From: Candidatus Hodarchaeota archaeon
GTDB taxonomy: Archaea > Asgardarchaeota > Heimdallarchaeia > Hodarchaeales > Hodarchaeaceae
Direction of reading: 5' to 3'
NCBI GenBank assembly: GCA_016840285.1
Contig: JAEOSR010000016.1
Span: 1 to 56,276 of the forward strand
DNA length: 56,276 nt
A model generated the notes under the pieces. That model did no database searches. It had not been told where the DNA came from and saw only the letters and a list, made by a program, of their open reading frames with translations. Shown in pieces: positions 1-9,237 of this stretch (its first letter is position 1; the number at the start of each line of letters is the position of its first letter). The position numbers were made by a program, and so were the translations under genes.

Positions 1-10
1 CTTTTTTCTT

Positions 11-706
11 TTATAGCGTAATTTTTGTTGGTTCCCTTAATTTAGGGATTATTACATTTAGATCGGGCATTTCTCTTATTGCTATAGTCTTAAACTTCTG
101 CATTTGATCTTGGTTCCCATGCATCGTCACTATCACCTTCGGTTTAACGTCCAGAGCCATCTTAAGAGCATTCTCGGGAGAACAGCTTGGTGAAGGAGCA
201 CCTGTAGGGAGGAAAGCTATATCTGCGGAGTAATCTTTCAATGGAATGTATCCAGAGTCACCTCCATGAAAGATACTAAAATCAGGCCACTTCATCTTGA
301 AGAGGGTTATTGATCCTGGATGAACTCCACTAACAGCTGAGATCTCAAGGCCATCAATTGATAACTTTTCACCTAATGTTAAAGCTTTCAATTTATCAGC
401 AGGGAGCTCTTTTTCTAAGCCTTCAACCACCTGTGGATCCGCAATAACCTTTGCACCTGATACCTCGAAAATTTTGAGAGATGTCTCAACATCAAAATGA
501 TCTCTATGGGTATGAGTATTTAACTGGAAGTCAAGGTTTTTTAAAGCTTTTATCTGATCATCGCTTTCTATACACATTTTACATATATCGATGGCAATGG
601 CATTGTCTTTCGTTCTGAATAGAATGCCTGAGTAGCCAAAATAGATAAAAGCGATTTCATTCTTTTCAACTGATAATGAAAATAATTCTCTAATTGGAGC
701 TGGCAT
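11..706 (-). CDS. Metallo-beta-lactamase-fold metal-dependent hydrolase (UlaG-like)
   Basis: About 231 residues. The metal-binding motif HTHRDH lies near the first third, followed by conserved His/Asp positions in HGGDSGY and TMHGN, as expected for a di-metal MBL-fold hydrolase. The compact single-domain layout resembles the UlaG/YtnP-like branch, whose substrates vary, so none is assigned. A GTG four codons upstream (718) is possible, but AGGTG sits about nine bases before the ATG at 706, so I prefer 706. It is followed upstream at short distance by the amidohydrolase gene on the same strand, so the two may be co-transcribed. Family assignment is firm; the reaction is unknown. Confidence 0.85.
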   Translation of the reverse strand: MPAPIRELFSLSVEKNEIAFIYFGYSGILFRTKDNAIAIDICKMCIESDDQIKALKNLDFQLNTHTHRDHFDVETSLKIFEVSGAKVIADPQVVEGLEKELPADKLKALTLGEKLSIDGLEISAVSGVHPGSITLFKMKWPDFSIFHGGDSGYIPLKDYSADIAFLPTGAPSPSCSPENALKMALDVKPKVIVTMHGNQDQMQKFKTIAIREMPDLNVIIPKLREPTKITL

Positions 707-745
707 GTTTTCAAACACCTCATGATTATTAAGTAAAAAAACGCA

Positions 746-2020
746 CTACTTGAAATAGGTAAACCTGCCTCTTTCAACCATAATTTTTCCATCTTTAATT
801 ACATATTCAAGATTTTTTTGATCCTCGAGGGTTGAGATATTCTGAATGGGATTTTCATCACATACAACTAAGTCAGCAAATTTTGTTTCTTCAATAGAAC
901 CAATTTTCTCATCCATTCTGATCGCTTTAGCTGCATCAATTGTTGCTGCTTGCAGAGCCTGGGTAGAAGTCATACCTACATTTTTTACCATACTTGTTAT
1001 TTCAGCTGCAGAATTACCGTGATAATTTCCTGGAGTTCCAGCATCAGTTCCAATTGCAAACAGTACACCCTTCTTAAATGCCATTTTATGATTTTCTATC
1101 ATTTCAGCTTGACATTTCCTTTCTTTGGCAATAACTTCAGGAGGTAATTGGCTTATTATATCCTTACTTGTTATTCCAAAACTGGATACTTGTGTGGGTA
1201 TAAGATAGGAACCTTTTGTTATCATTAAATCAGCAGATTCTTCATCAATAAAAGTTGCATGCTCAATGGTATCTATCCCTGCTTTTACTGCGTTATATAT
1301 TCCTGCTCTTCCGTGAGCATGACACGCGATATGCAGCCCTAATCTATGGGCCTCTTCTCTCATTGCCACTAATTCCTCATCCAAAAAAAGGCTTCTTTCA
1401 AGCATTGATTCCTGCCCATGTAAGACACCTCCCGTTGTCGCAGTTTTAATGAAATCAGCACCAGAATGCATTCGATCGCGCACTGCATGTTTAACGCCGT
1501 CAATACCAGTAAGAATTTCACCTCTCTTTCGTTCATATGCAATAAGCTCAACAGGGCCAATAGCTTCTTGATCTCCCCATTGCCCAATGGGCAAGTTCGC
1601 TACAACCAATCTAGGGCCACCAAGAATATTTCTATCAAACATTCTTCTTAAAGAAGGGCCCCATTCTGGATCAGCACCACAATCTCGAACGCAAGTGAAA
1701 CCGTTTGTCAAATGTTTTTGAGCATGATGTAAGGCATAATAATACCACATTACTCTTGATGTTCGATAATATTCACGTTCAAATTGAGCTGTACCAGTGT
1801 ATTGAAGGTGAATATGAGTATCAATCAGTCCTGGAAGGATATATTTCCCCTCTATATCGATAATCTGGTCATTGGATTCTTTTATAAAATCGTTATCACT
1901 CCCAAACCATATAATTTTCTTACCCACCATTGCGATTGTATAATTCTCTTTGATAGTTCCGCTCACAGAATCGAAAACATTTCCTGCTTTGAGAACTAAC
2001 CTTGATTTTTCGTGAGACAT
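746..2020 (-). CDS. Amidohydrolase-family protein (imidazolonepropionase/prolidase-like)
   Basis: 424 residues, the usual length for a metal-dependent amidohydrolase. It shows DTHIHL near residue 67 (first metal site), a candidate carboxylated lysine in ADFIKTATTGG, HIACHAHG and IEHATFID (further metal ligands), and GTDAGTPGNYH near residue 322 (catalytic Asp). A small beta-sandwich is split between the N-terminus and C-terminus. These features match the group that includes Xaa-Pro dipeptidases and imidazolonepropionase-like enzymes. It lies 39 bases upstream of the MBL hydrolase on the same strand, so the two may act on related cyclic or amide substrates; that is inference. Confidence 0.88.
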   Translation of the reverse strand: MSHEKSRLVLKAGNVFDSVSGTIKENYTIAMVGKKIIWFGSDNDFIKESNDQIIDIEGKYILPGLIDTHIHLQYTGTAQFEREYYRTSRVMWYYYALHHAQKHLTNGFTCVRDCGADPEWGPSLRRMFDRNILGGPRLVVANLPIGQWGDQEAIGPVELIAYERKRGEILTGIDGVKHAVRDRMHSGADFIKTATTGGVLHGQESMLERSLFLDEELVAMREEAHRLGLHIACHAHGRAGIYNAVKAGIDTIEHATFIDEESADLMITKGSYLIPTQVSSFGITSKDIISQLPPEVIAKERKCQAEMIENHKMAFKKGVLFAIGTDAGTPGNYHGNSAAEITSMVKNVGMTSTQALQAATIDAAKAIRMDEKIGSIEETKFADLVVCDENPIQNISTLEDQKNLEYVIKDGKIMVERGRFTYFK

Positions 2021-2147
2021 GTTTTGGGAATAGAGTTTGCTATAATAATAAAAATTTCCTTTGTTAACTTCAGAAATTATGAATTAACAAAACGACCCCA
2101 GAGGAAAAAAAATTCAATGGTTTCATATTTATTCCGTTATCAAATCA

Positions 2148-2801
2148 CTAGGTCTCAGATACTTTCTCCATAATCCCAATTAGTTCCCATTGATGTTTCA
2201 ATTTCCCAAATCTGCTCGTTTCTACTTCTCTTAAGTTAATTATATTCATTTCCTCAAAAAGTTTCCTTAATCCTATTTCGTCAAAAAATCTTTTTAACCT
2301 TCCATCTCTTAAATAATAATTCATTTCAATTTGTTGTCCTTGACCAGCCCCAAAGTTCTTATCTTTAGTTGAATTAACTCTTAAAAGAATACAACCACTC
2401 ATAGCCAAAATTCTATACAATTCTTTAATAATATCTATTGTCTCATTCCAAGAGAAATAATGAAGGCAGGAATCTGCTATTATCACATTAAAGGGGTTTG
2501 ATCTGAATGGTAATCCATTTAAAAAGTCACATTGAAATGTTGATGAGTGTGGTAACATCTTATGCATCCACTCAAGAGCTAAACCAGAGAGATCGCATGA
2601 AATAACATTAAATTTCTTTTTAAGTAGATAAAGGGTAGCATTGCCAAATCCACACCCAAGGTCAAAAATATTTAACGGTTTATATTGTGTGAGGAGAGGT
2701 AAGTATCTTTCCAACCATTCATTATCATTAAGTAAATCCTCTGTTATATTCTCCTTGAGCTTAGAGTGTGCTTTATCCCAAAATATGAACTGTGTTGGCA
2801 T
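2148..2801 (-). CDS. Class I SAM-dependent methyltransferase
   Basis: 217 residues. The SAM-binding motif I reads FDLGCGFGNAT, followed by an acidic residue at the end of strand 2 (ISCDLSG) and a motif-IV-like stretch around IADSCLHYF. This is the Rossmann-like fold of class I methyltransferases (Methyltransf_11/25 type). No substrate domain is recognisable, so the acceptor is unknown. Transcription is away from the ornithine aminotransferase gene, with a 275-base AT-rich divergent spacer. Confidence 0.85.
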   Translation of the reverse strand: MPTQFIFWDKAHSKLKENITEDLLNDNEWLERYLPLLTQYKPLNIFDLGCGFGNATLYLLKKKFNVISCDLSGLALEWMHKMLPHSSTFQCDFLNGLPFRSNPFNVIIADSCLHYFSWNETIDIIKELYRILAMSGCILLRVNSTKDKNFGAGQGQQIEMNYYLRDGRLKRFFDEIGLRKLFEEMNIINLREVETSRFGKLKHQWELIGIMEKVSET

Positions 2802-3076
2802 AGTATTATTTCAATCCGAATCTTTTCTGAGTTTTGGATCAAGTTTTTCTTCTAAAGCAACAGGATTTACCATTTAAATTTTAGTTTCTCATTTAATTTT
2901 TAGTTTATAAAGGATAAACTCAAATTAAGTACTCAAATTAGTATTCATCCCTCGATTTAATATTTACTTTGTGATTATATTACGGTCATTTCCATAAGAA
3001 CAAGCCTTATTTACTTCTATTAAGTTATTTTTGATTAGAATAATATTCTCATAAAATTGTTTTTGAGGTTCTAGAA

Positions 3077-4276
3077 TTGACTAGCTCAAAGGAATATATA
3101 GACATTGATACAGAATTTGGAGCTCATAATTATCATCCCATTCCCGTTGTTGTAGCGAAAGCTCAAGGTGTTTGGGTATACGATCCTGAAGGAAAGAAGT
3201 ACTTAGATTGCTTATCTGCTTACTCGGCTGTTAATCAAGGCCATGTACACCCCAAGATTGTCAAAGCATTGAAAGACCAACTCGATCGTGTTGCTTTGAC
3301 CTCTCGTGCATTTCACAACGATCGGATGGGGCTTTATTTGAAGCACTTACTTGATGTGTGCGGAGAAGGATTTGACATGGCCCTTCCCATGAACACTGGC
3401 GCTGAGGCTGTTGAGACTGCTATTAAAATGGTTCGTAAATGGGGTTATGAAGTAAAAAAAGTTGAACAAGACAAGGCTGAGATTATTGCTTGTGCTAATA
3501 ATTTCCATGGGAGAACGACAACCATTGTAGGTTTTTCTACTGATCCTCTTGCCAATACTAATTTTGGCCCTTACACTCCTGGATTCAAAATTATTCCTTT
3601 CGATGATCCTGAAGCTTTAGAGGAAGCGATTAATCCTAATACCGTTGCATTCTTAGTAGAACCCATTCAAGGGGAAGCAGGTGTAATTGTACCATCAGAA
3701 GGATATCTGAAGAAAGTTCGAGAGATTTGTACTAAGAATAATGTCCTACTAGTATTGGATGAAATTCAGACTGGATTCTGTCGAACTGGAAAGATGTTTT
3801 GTCATCAATATGAAGGAATTATTCCAGATGTTATGACTTTGGGAAAAGCACTAGGAGGAGGATTACTTCCCGTTTCTGCTGTTGTTTCTCGAAAAGAAAT
3901 TATGGAAGTTTTTATTCCTGGATCCCATGGTTCTACATTTGGTGGTTTTCCTCTAGCATGTGCTGTTGGAGATGCTGCACTCGATGTTCTAGTAGAGGAG
4001 AACCTAGCTGAACGATCCGCGGAATTAGGCGCATATTTTCTTAAAGAGTTGAAGAAAATCAGCCATCCACGTATTAAAGAAGTCAGAGGAAGGGGATTAT
4101 TCACTGCTGTGGAATTTCATGAAATAGCACGACCACTCACCGAGAAACTCATTGAGGAAGGAATACTAGCTAAAGAAACCCACGATTTCACCATTCGATT
4201 TGCTCCTCCTCTCATTATCACAAAGGATGAAATAAATTGGGCTTTAGAAATTATCAAAAAAGTTCTTGGATCCTAG
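3077..4276 (+). CDS. rocD: Ornithine aminotransferase (class III, PLP-dependent)
   Basis: 399 residues with TTG start and a GAGGTT box about eight bases upstream. It carries the class-III aminotransferase signature: [15 protein letters not shown] (Asp228 for the pyridine nitrogen), TLGKALGGG with Lys257 as the PLP lysine, and the [11 protein letters not shown] and [10 protein letters not shown] segments. Overall sequence resembles ornithine-oxo-acid transaminase more than acetylornithine or GABA transaminases. It would convert L-ornithine and 2-oxoglutarate to glutamate semialdehyde and glutamate. No proline or arginine genes adjoin it. The opine-dehydrogenase/B12 pair 30 kb away is the only other amino-acid-related unit in the window. 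Confidence 0.88.
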   Translation: MTSSKEYIDIDTEFGAHNYHPIPVVVAKAQGVWVYDPEGKKYLDCLSAYSAVNQGHVHPKIVKALKDQLDRVALTSRAFHNDRMGLYLKHLLDVCGEGFDMALPMNTGAEAVETAIKMVRKWGYEVKKVEQDKAEIIACANNFHGRTTTIVGFSTDPLANTNFGPYTPGFKIIPFDDPEALEEAINPNTVAFLVEPIQGEAGVIVPSEGYLKKVREICTKNNVLLVLDEIQTGFCRTGKMFCHQYEGIIPDVMTLGKALGGGLLPVSAVVSRKEIMEVFIPGSHGSTFGGFPLACAVGDAALDVLVEENLAERSAELGAYFLKELKKISHPRIKEVRGRGLFTAVEFHEIARPLTEKLIEEGILAKETHDFTIRFAPPLIITKDEINWALEIIKKVLGS

Positions 4277-4327
4277 AAAGAATATTATGAGTCCAGATCA
4301 TCAAAAGAATTATAGCTTTGCATCATT

Positions 4328-4800
4328 TTAACCCAATATAAGTATTACAATAAGAAGTATCCCTAAAAGGCCCGTGATTATACCATTAAAGAACAGCCAC
4401 CATCGAGACGCGTGTAAAGGCAATGTTCTCCTTATTTTCCAAGCGTCTTTTTCTTTTTCACTTTTTATAGGCATTTTAAGGGGGAGATGGATGAGATATG
4501 TCCCATGAAGTGCTTTGATTGTTTCGACTCCTGTTAATCCAGAAACAAATCCACAAACTAGCATTGCAGTTGTACGGGTCACTACTTTTTCTTTCACTTC
4601 GCTCTCTGGGTCAACGCTTGGAAATAGGTCCAAGATTAAATGGGAGCTGAATCCTAGAAAGAATGGTGTGAAAAATAATGCTAAGATTAGGGTTTGATCA
4701 TCAGGAATAGCCATAAATTTCTGAGTAAAAAAGGTCAGAGTGATAAATAGATAAGAAAGATGATTATTGCAGTTATCAAATGCCACTTTCGATTTGCCAT
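4328..4800 (-). pseudogene. Small multi-spanning membrane protein, probably frameshifted near its 5' end
   Basis: The main reading frame (GTG at 4786) gives 152 residues with hydrophobic segments near the N-terminus, around FFLGFSSHLILDLF, and at the C-terminus. The phrase SHLILDLF resembles YdjM-like membrane-bound proteins (DUF457). In the neighbouring frame an ATG at 4800, with AAGGAT about ten bases before it, encodes a better N-terminus (MANRKWHLIT, then a hydrophobic run) and stops at 4735, so the two pieces look like one gene split by a frameshift next to a six-T run. It may be a real lesion or an assembly error. Function unknown. Confidence 0.5.
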
Positions 4801-4867
4801 TTTACGTTGCCATCCTTGTTTTTTCTTTTCAGCGGTTTAATTTATTTCTGTTTGCTCCCAAAATTAC

Positions 4868-4875
4868 TTTATAAT
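4868..4875 (+). promoter_or_regulatory. TATA-like box upstream of the dUTPase/dCTP deaminase gene
   Basis: The sequence TTTATAAT lies about 57 bases before the start codon at 4932. With the archaeal spacing of about 25 bases, transcription would begin near 4900, leaving a leader of about 30 bases. Position and sequence fit, but no BRE is convincing. Confidence 0.35.
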
Positions 4876-4931
4876 CCTTTCAATTATTTGTTTGTAAAAG
4901 ACTACAAAGATAATAGGGGTCGTTACACATA

Positions 4932-5441
4932 ATGAAATGGAAACACTTACGGCCAGCAGTTTGGCCAGGCTCAGAAATGCAAAAATGTATTCCCCAGGGG
5001 GATGTCCAACCTAATGGTATTGATGTATCTATTGGTCGGTTATTTCAATTGACTGGAAATGTCAAACTAATTTCAGAGAAAAAATTACGACAATATCCTG
5101 AGCTACATGAATTAAAGCCTCTTGACAGCTTTTGGCACTTGGACACTGGATCCTATCTTGTTGAGGTGGCAGAGGAAATAGTGATTCCCAATGACGCCAT
5201 TGGATATGTTGCACCTCGCTCAACACTGCTTCGGATGGGAGCGACAGTTTTTTCTGGAATATGGGACAAAGGATTTCAAGGTGTAGGTGATAATCATGGA
5301 CGCATTTTATTACAAACTTCTCTCCCCTTTCAAATCCATGTCTCTGTTGCTATTGCCCAGATGATTTTCATAAGTGCAGTTGACGATAAGACGGTTTACC
5401 AAGGAAACTATCAACCCGCCTCGAACCCAATAAGTCCATAG
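4932..5441 (+). CDS. dut: dUTPase / dCTP deaminase family protein
   Basis: 169 residues of the trimeric dUTPase/DCD fold. QPNGIDVSIG begins the fold, APRSTLLRMGA is the phosphate-binding PRSS-like motif, and GIWDKGFQG corresponds to the motif with the uracil-side Asp. At the position where dCTP deaminases carry their catalytic Glu (in LELSN-like strands) this protein has ILLQTS, so dUTP hydrolysis is likelier than deamination. The length matches archaeal single-domain dUTPases annotated in this superfamily. It would remove dUTP from the nucleotide pool. The gene stands alone between convergent genes. dCTP deaminase or a bifunctional enzyme remains possible. Confidence 0.78.
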   Translation: MKWKHLRPAVWPGSEMQKCIPQGDVQPNGIDVSIGRLFQLTGNVKLISEKKLRQYPELHELKPLDSFWHLDTGSYLVEVAEEIVIPNDAIGYVAPRSTLLRMGATVFSGIWDKGFQGVGDNHGRILLQTSLPFQIHVSVAIAQMIFISAVDDKTVYQGNYQPASNPISP

Positions 5442-5470
5442 AAAAAGGGATTGAAAGCGAACTCATACAT

Positions 5471-5761
5471 TTAAGAAGAGATTATTCGGAACACTTGCGG
5501 AGTTATCCTCTCTGAATGGCATTCAGGGCACTTATGGGGATCAGATATTCGAGATCTGCCAGAAAAAGTATAATTACAATGCATACATACTGCAGGGCGA
5601 ACCACGATCTTTTTGTTGTCATAACGAATTGTTTTTCTCACTGAATCTAAATCCTGGGCAACAACTTTTACTGGGACGTTTGTTAAATCAGCTAATTCTA
5701 GTAAAGTCATTCCTTCATTCTCAGATAGAAGCTCTATTATTTTTTCTCTCCGCGTTTTCAT
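5471..5761 (-). CDS. Predicted transcriptional regulator, HTH fused to zinc ribbon (COG3357-like)
   Basis: 96 residues. The first ~45 form a winged-helix domain (REKIIELL, TLLELADLTNVPVKVV). The rest is a zinc ribbon with two cysteine pairs: CMHC, then CPEC after a ~17-residue loop. This HTH plus Zn-ribbon arrangement is typical of a small archaeal regulator family of unknown targets. It is encoded convergently with the dUTPase gene, whose stop is 29 bases away. Confidence 0.8.
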   Translation of the reverse strand: MKTRREKIIELLSENEGMTLLELADLTNVPVKVVAQDLDSVRKTIRYDNKKIVVRPAVCMHCNYTFSGRSRISDPHKCPECHSERITPQVFRIISS

Positions 5762-5912
5762 AAATTCTCAACTCATTCTTTTGTGATAAGAATACGTGCT
5801 GGTAAGGTGATTACAAGGAAGAGGATTGTATTATACATGCGATATTCAGATTCAAGTAAATTTACTTTCTGCATTGAAAGAGGGAATAAAAGATATTATT
5901 AGTACTCCTTAC

Positions 5913-6302
5913 TTAAACTTCATTCTCCTCAAATATTTCTTCTTCTATAACTGGGAAAATTATTTTTAGTGGCCCATATTGAATGGTTGGTAATGTTATT
6001 GCGTCATATAACGAAGTGTTTGAAGGTATTCTGGAAATATTACTCATTCTGGCTATATAACTCATTCCTGCAATTGAAAAAAGTATCGGACTCCAATATA
6101 AGAAAATGTATATATTAATTCTCAATAGATTAAACCAGTCACTCGTTAACCATCTTAAATAATCAAATAAGAGATAAGGATGTTGTAGAACCCCATAGAA
6201 AAAAGATATATAGGGGATAATCAAATAGAGAACAAATACTATTTTTCCCACTCTTCTTAAATTCGGTGATAGGTTTTCTTCTTGATTTAATTGATTTTCC
6301 AT
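5913..6302 (-). CDS. Hypothetical membrane protein, tandem paralogue 1
   Basis: 129 residues with two or three hydrophobic helices in the first two thirds (around residues 20-40 and 60-90), followed by a conserved hydrophilic C-terminal tail containing SLYDAITLP and YGPLKIIFP, ending in acidic EEEIFEEN. The tail is nearly identical to that of the next gene. I do not recognise the family. The conserved tail probably makes a specific contact in the cytosol, while the membrane part has diverged. A 42-base gap separates it from its paralogue, so the two are probably co-transcribed. Confidence 0.7.
   Translation of the reverse strand: MENQLNQEENLSPNLRRVGKIVFVLYLIIPYISFFYGVLQHPYLLFDYLRWLTSDWFNLLRINIYIFLYWSPILFSIAGMSYIARMSNISRIPSNTSLYDAITLPTIQYGPLKIIFPVIEEEIFEENEV
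5930..6016. repeat. Direct repeat copy 1, 3' end of membrane-protein paralogue 1
   Basis: This 87-base stretch matches 6362-6448 at about 81 of 87 positions by eye. It encodes the conserved C-terminal tail of the two tandem membrane proteins. Several differences are third-position or conservative, so selection or gene conversion rather than very recent duplication explains it. Confidence 0.75.
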
Positions 6303-6344
6303 ACTATATCAATCTCTTAATTACTTTAAACATATGTTTTAGGA

Positions 6345-6719
6345 TTAAATCCCATTCTCTTCAAATATTTCTTCTTCTATAACAGGGAAAATTATTTTTA
6401 ATGGCCCATATTGAACTGTTGGTAACGTTATTGCGTCATATAACGAACTATTTGGAGGTATTCTTGAAATATCAGACATCTGGATTACGTAAGCAAATGC
6501 ACCAATCACTATTAGGACTGGACCCCAAAAAAAGGAAAAAACTACAAAAATAATCATTGGTGAAAAAAATTCATTTAACCAAACAGATGGGTCATAGGTA
6601 ATTAAAAGCAAATACAGAACGAACGAAATAATTAAATCCAGTAATATGATGTTCTTGACTATTTTCCTAAATGGACGTTGTCTATTGATGTCTTGTTCTA
6701 ATGTGGGCCTATTCTCCAT
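6345..6719 (-). CDS. Hypothetical membrane protein, tandem paralogue 2
   Basis: 124 residues, the same layout as the downstream paralogue: short charged N-terminus, two hydrophobic stretches, and the tail with SLYDAITLP and PVIEEEIF. The membrane half differs clearly from paralogue 1 while the last 40 residues hardly differ. Function unknown. An ATG start follows an AT-rich divergent region shared with the gene at 6959. Confidence 0.7.
   Translation of the reverse strand: MENRPTLEQDINRQRPFRKIVKNIILLDLIISFVLYLLLITYDPSVWLNEFFSPMIIFVVFSFFWGPVLIVIGAFAYVIQMSDISRIPPNSSLYDAITLPTVQYGPLKIIFPVIEEEIFEENGI
6362..6448. repeat. Direct repeat copy 2, 3' end of membrane-protein paralogue 2
   Basis: Partner of 5930-6016 in the same orientation. 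The upstream halves of the two genes are far less similar than these segments. Confidence 0.75.
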
Positions 6720-6958
6720 TGTTAATCAGACGCATATATATTTTTCAATAATTTAATTTTTATGGTACAATTCTTGAAATTTAAGGTTTTATATGTGAAA
6801 AAGCTCCATTTTCATTCAGCATATATTTTGATACATACATTTCCGAGAGAAAAACTTTTTTCTCTGCAAAAGAAATGAATATGACACAAAGCAACACCTT
6901 ACTTAAAAGAACGGATTTTCCTGTGAACAATGAGCATTCCTCTTAATTGGTGATATTC

Positions 6959-8332
6959 ATGTTTGAATTGCTTTTTATTAGTTTATTTGTAGGTGGCGTC
7001 ATCTACGTCATATTCTTTTTGATTTATTCGAATATTAAGGCAGAAAAGGACTTTTCTCTGGATGTATATCGTTATCTAAGTCGACGATATCCTAAAACTG
7101 TCGTGGTAGATTATGGGGGAATTACATCAGACCCCATCATTCACGCTCGTGATGCAGGACCATTTAAGCTCATTGAAGTCAAAGTTGTAACAGAAAAAGA
7201 AGCTCAGAGGACTGATCAAGATCTAATTTTACGTGGGGAGGTTGATCCTCAAAAATTCCAAAAAGAAGAGAAATCAGCCCAGATATCCCTAAGCCCTCAA
7301 CTTCAGTGGAATAAATATGGACAAGATATCGTCATTGGGGTTCCCAGACTTGATGATCGGTTTATCATTTCATCTGATGATCCCATTTTCCCCCGCTTTA
7401 TATTAACTCAAACAGATCTTGGAGATCTCATTCAGAAGAGTTTTGATTTAGAGGGATATTTTATTAGATGGATAGCTGACAGTCCTGTTATTCAGGTACG
7501 AATGGAAACAATGAATTCGAACAGTTTCATTCAAGCTTTTAATATTCTCCTTGGAACCGTCGGCGCACTTTCCGAAAAAGGTTATCTAACCCGAAGTGTT
7601 GGTAAAAAGAAGAAACAAAAGGTTCATATTCCATCCTATAGCCCACTTTTACGGGAAGAGAAGAAACCACAAACCTATCCTTCTGAAAGTTTAGCTGAAT
7701 ATGATAAGAAACCAGTTCATTTTAAAAAGCAGGTAGAATCAAGACTAGTAGACATAAATAATGCACGGGAAGAGATCTCGAAACCTGAAGAACCTATTAT
7801 TAGCTGGGAACCACTTCCAAAGGTAACCACTGAGCTCGAAAAACCATTTGAAGAAGAATCGGTTGAAAACCTAAATCAACCACTTTTCACCTCTATACAG
7901 TATCAAGCCAAGAAAATTGAATATGAACCTGATCGAGTAAGAATTGTTTCCTTTTCACGAGCTACTGAAGAAATTACGGTCACATTTCCAGAAGAAACAC
8001 GAGCTCTTTTCACAGCCTTAGTTGATCGTTCTCCACCAGCAGAATTTGAGCTCCAAATTGAATACCAGGGACAAGCACGGCAAACAAATTGGAATGCTGC
8101 ATGGAAAGACATCAAGATATTAGGTCCTCCAGATATTGTAGAAAAATTACAATTACGAACAGGAATTGCTCATCGGATTACAAATACTGGTGAAACAAGG
8201 GCAATAGTGAACGGTCATCCTGACAAAAAGCTAGAATGTAAAATTATAGTTCCTAAAACAATAAGAGGCATCAATGCTGGGTATTCTCTTCTAAAAGATA
8301 TCATCTGGTTTTTTGAAATGATTTTCATGTGA
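6959..8332 (+). CDS. Hypothetical protein with one N-terminal membrane helix
   Basis: About 457 residues. One strongly hydrophobic helix (residues 2-25) is followed by a large soluble region, so it is probably anchored with the body in the cytosol or outside. Residues ~30-200 look like a folded domain. Residues ~210-310 are rich in K, E and P and probably a linker. A final ~140-residue domain follows. I recognise no family. TTG (6947) and GTG (6950) in frame are alternative starts; no good ribosome site decides between them. The small GTPase gene 231 bases downstream runs the same way, but the gap argues against one operon. Confidence 0.75.
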   Translation: MFELLFISLFVGGVIYVIFFLIYSNIKAEKDFSLDVYRYLSRRYPKTVVVDYGGITSDPIIHARDAGPFKLIEVKVVTEKEAQRTDQDLILRGEVDPQKFQKEEKSAQISLSPQLQWNKYGQDIVIGVPRLDDRFIISSDDPIFPRFILTQTDLGDLIQKSFDLEGYFIRWIADSPVIQVRMETMNSNSFIQAFNILLGTVGALSEKGYLTRSVGKKKKQKVHIPSYSPLLREEKKPQTYPSESLAEYDKKPVHFKKQVESRLVDINNAREEISKPEEPIISWEPLPKVTTELEKPFEEESVENLNQPLFTSIQYQAKKIEYEPDRVRIVSFSRATEEITVTFPEETRALFTALVDRSPPAEFELQIEYQGQARQTNWNAAWKDIKILGPPDIVEKLQLRTGIAHRITNTGETRAIVNGHPDKKLECKIIVPKTIRGINAGYSLLKDIIWFFEMIFM

Positions 8333-8563
8333 GTATGATTTTAAGCAAAATATTGATACCTGATTTTACAATGAAATTCAGAAGGCAAATCTAATAAAGA
8401 TAAATGATTTTGCTCCCTCATCAGAAAAAGCTATTAATACTGAGACTTTTCAAACGACTAAATTATGAACTTTCGGACAGACTCTCGAGTAAAGCATATT
8501 AAAAATTAATTGTATTACTAACTGTCTTTGAACGCCTAAACAAACTATGATGAGAGATTTCTT

Positions 8564-9187
8564 TTGACAGTTCTCAAAATTGTTCTAATTGGTGATGGTG
8601 GTGTTGGCAAGACTGCCATCCGGGAGAGGTACCTTGGTAAAGGTTTTAAAGCCCAATATCTCCTAACTATTGGTGCAGATTTCGCCATGAGGGACGACGT
8701 AATTCGAGGGGAATCTATCCGATACCAAATATGGGACTTGGCAGGACAACAGCGGTTTGATGCAGTTAGAGAAGTTTATTATAAAGGAAGTGTTGGAGCA
8801 CTACTTGTTTATGATGTTACACGGCCTGATTCCTACTTTAACACTCCCAAATGGATAAATGAACTTTGGACAAATAATGGTAGGGGTAGAGTGCCCATTG
8901 TTGTAGTTGCTAATAAAATTGATATGCGAGAATTATCCGATGATACAGTGTCTCCTGAACAAGGGAGGATCTTTACTGAACGACTCACTAAGCTAACCAA
9001 ACCAGAGGGATTTGATTGCTACTATATCGAAACTTCAGCTAAAACGGGTGTCAGCATTCAAGCAGCCTTCACACTACTTGGTGAGAACATCCTAAAATTT
9101 GTCAGCAAACAGCGTAAAACGAGTCGTAAAACAACAAGTCGGCTACGAGCAGCAGCCCAGCAACAAAGAGTTTCAAGACGATATTAA
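8564..9187 (+). CDS. Rab-like small GTPase with basic C-terminal tail
   Basis: 207 residues. Motifs: P-loop GDGGVGKT (residues 10-17), switch-I Thr in LTIGADF, DLAGQQ with the catalytic Gln, G4 ANKID, G5 ETSAK. It is a ras-superfamily GTPase of the kind greatly expanded in Asgard archaea. The ~30-residue C-terminus is rich in R/K/T/Q and lacks cysteine, so lipid attachment as in eukaryotic Rabs is unlikely, though electrostatic membrane contact is possible. TTG start. Specific process unknown. Confidence 0.9.
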   Translation: MTVLKIVLIGDGGVGKTAIRERYLGKGFKAQYLLTIGADFAMRDDVIRGESIRYQIWDLAGQQRFDAVREVYYKGSVGALLVYDVTRPDSYFNTPKWINELWTNNGRGRVPIVVVANKIDMRELSDDTVSPEQGRIFTERLTKLTKPEGFDCYYIETSAKTGVSIQAAFTLLGENILKFVSKQRKTSRKTTSRLRAAAQQQRVSRRY

Positions 9188-9208
9188 CTCTTCTTATCTC
9201 TTTTTTTA
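9188..9208 (+). terminator. U-rich terminator after the small GTPase gene
   Basis: A pyrimidine-rich run ending in seven T follows the stop codon directly, in the short gap between convergent genes. Archaeal termination often needs only such a tract. Confidence 0.45.
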
Positions 9209-9237
9209 CAAAATTTAGCTTTAAGTTATGTTATTCC

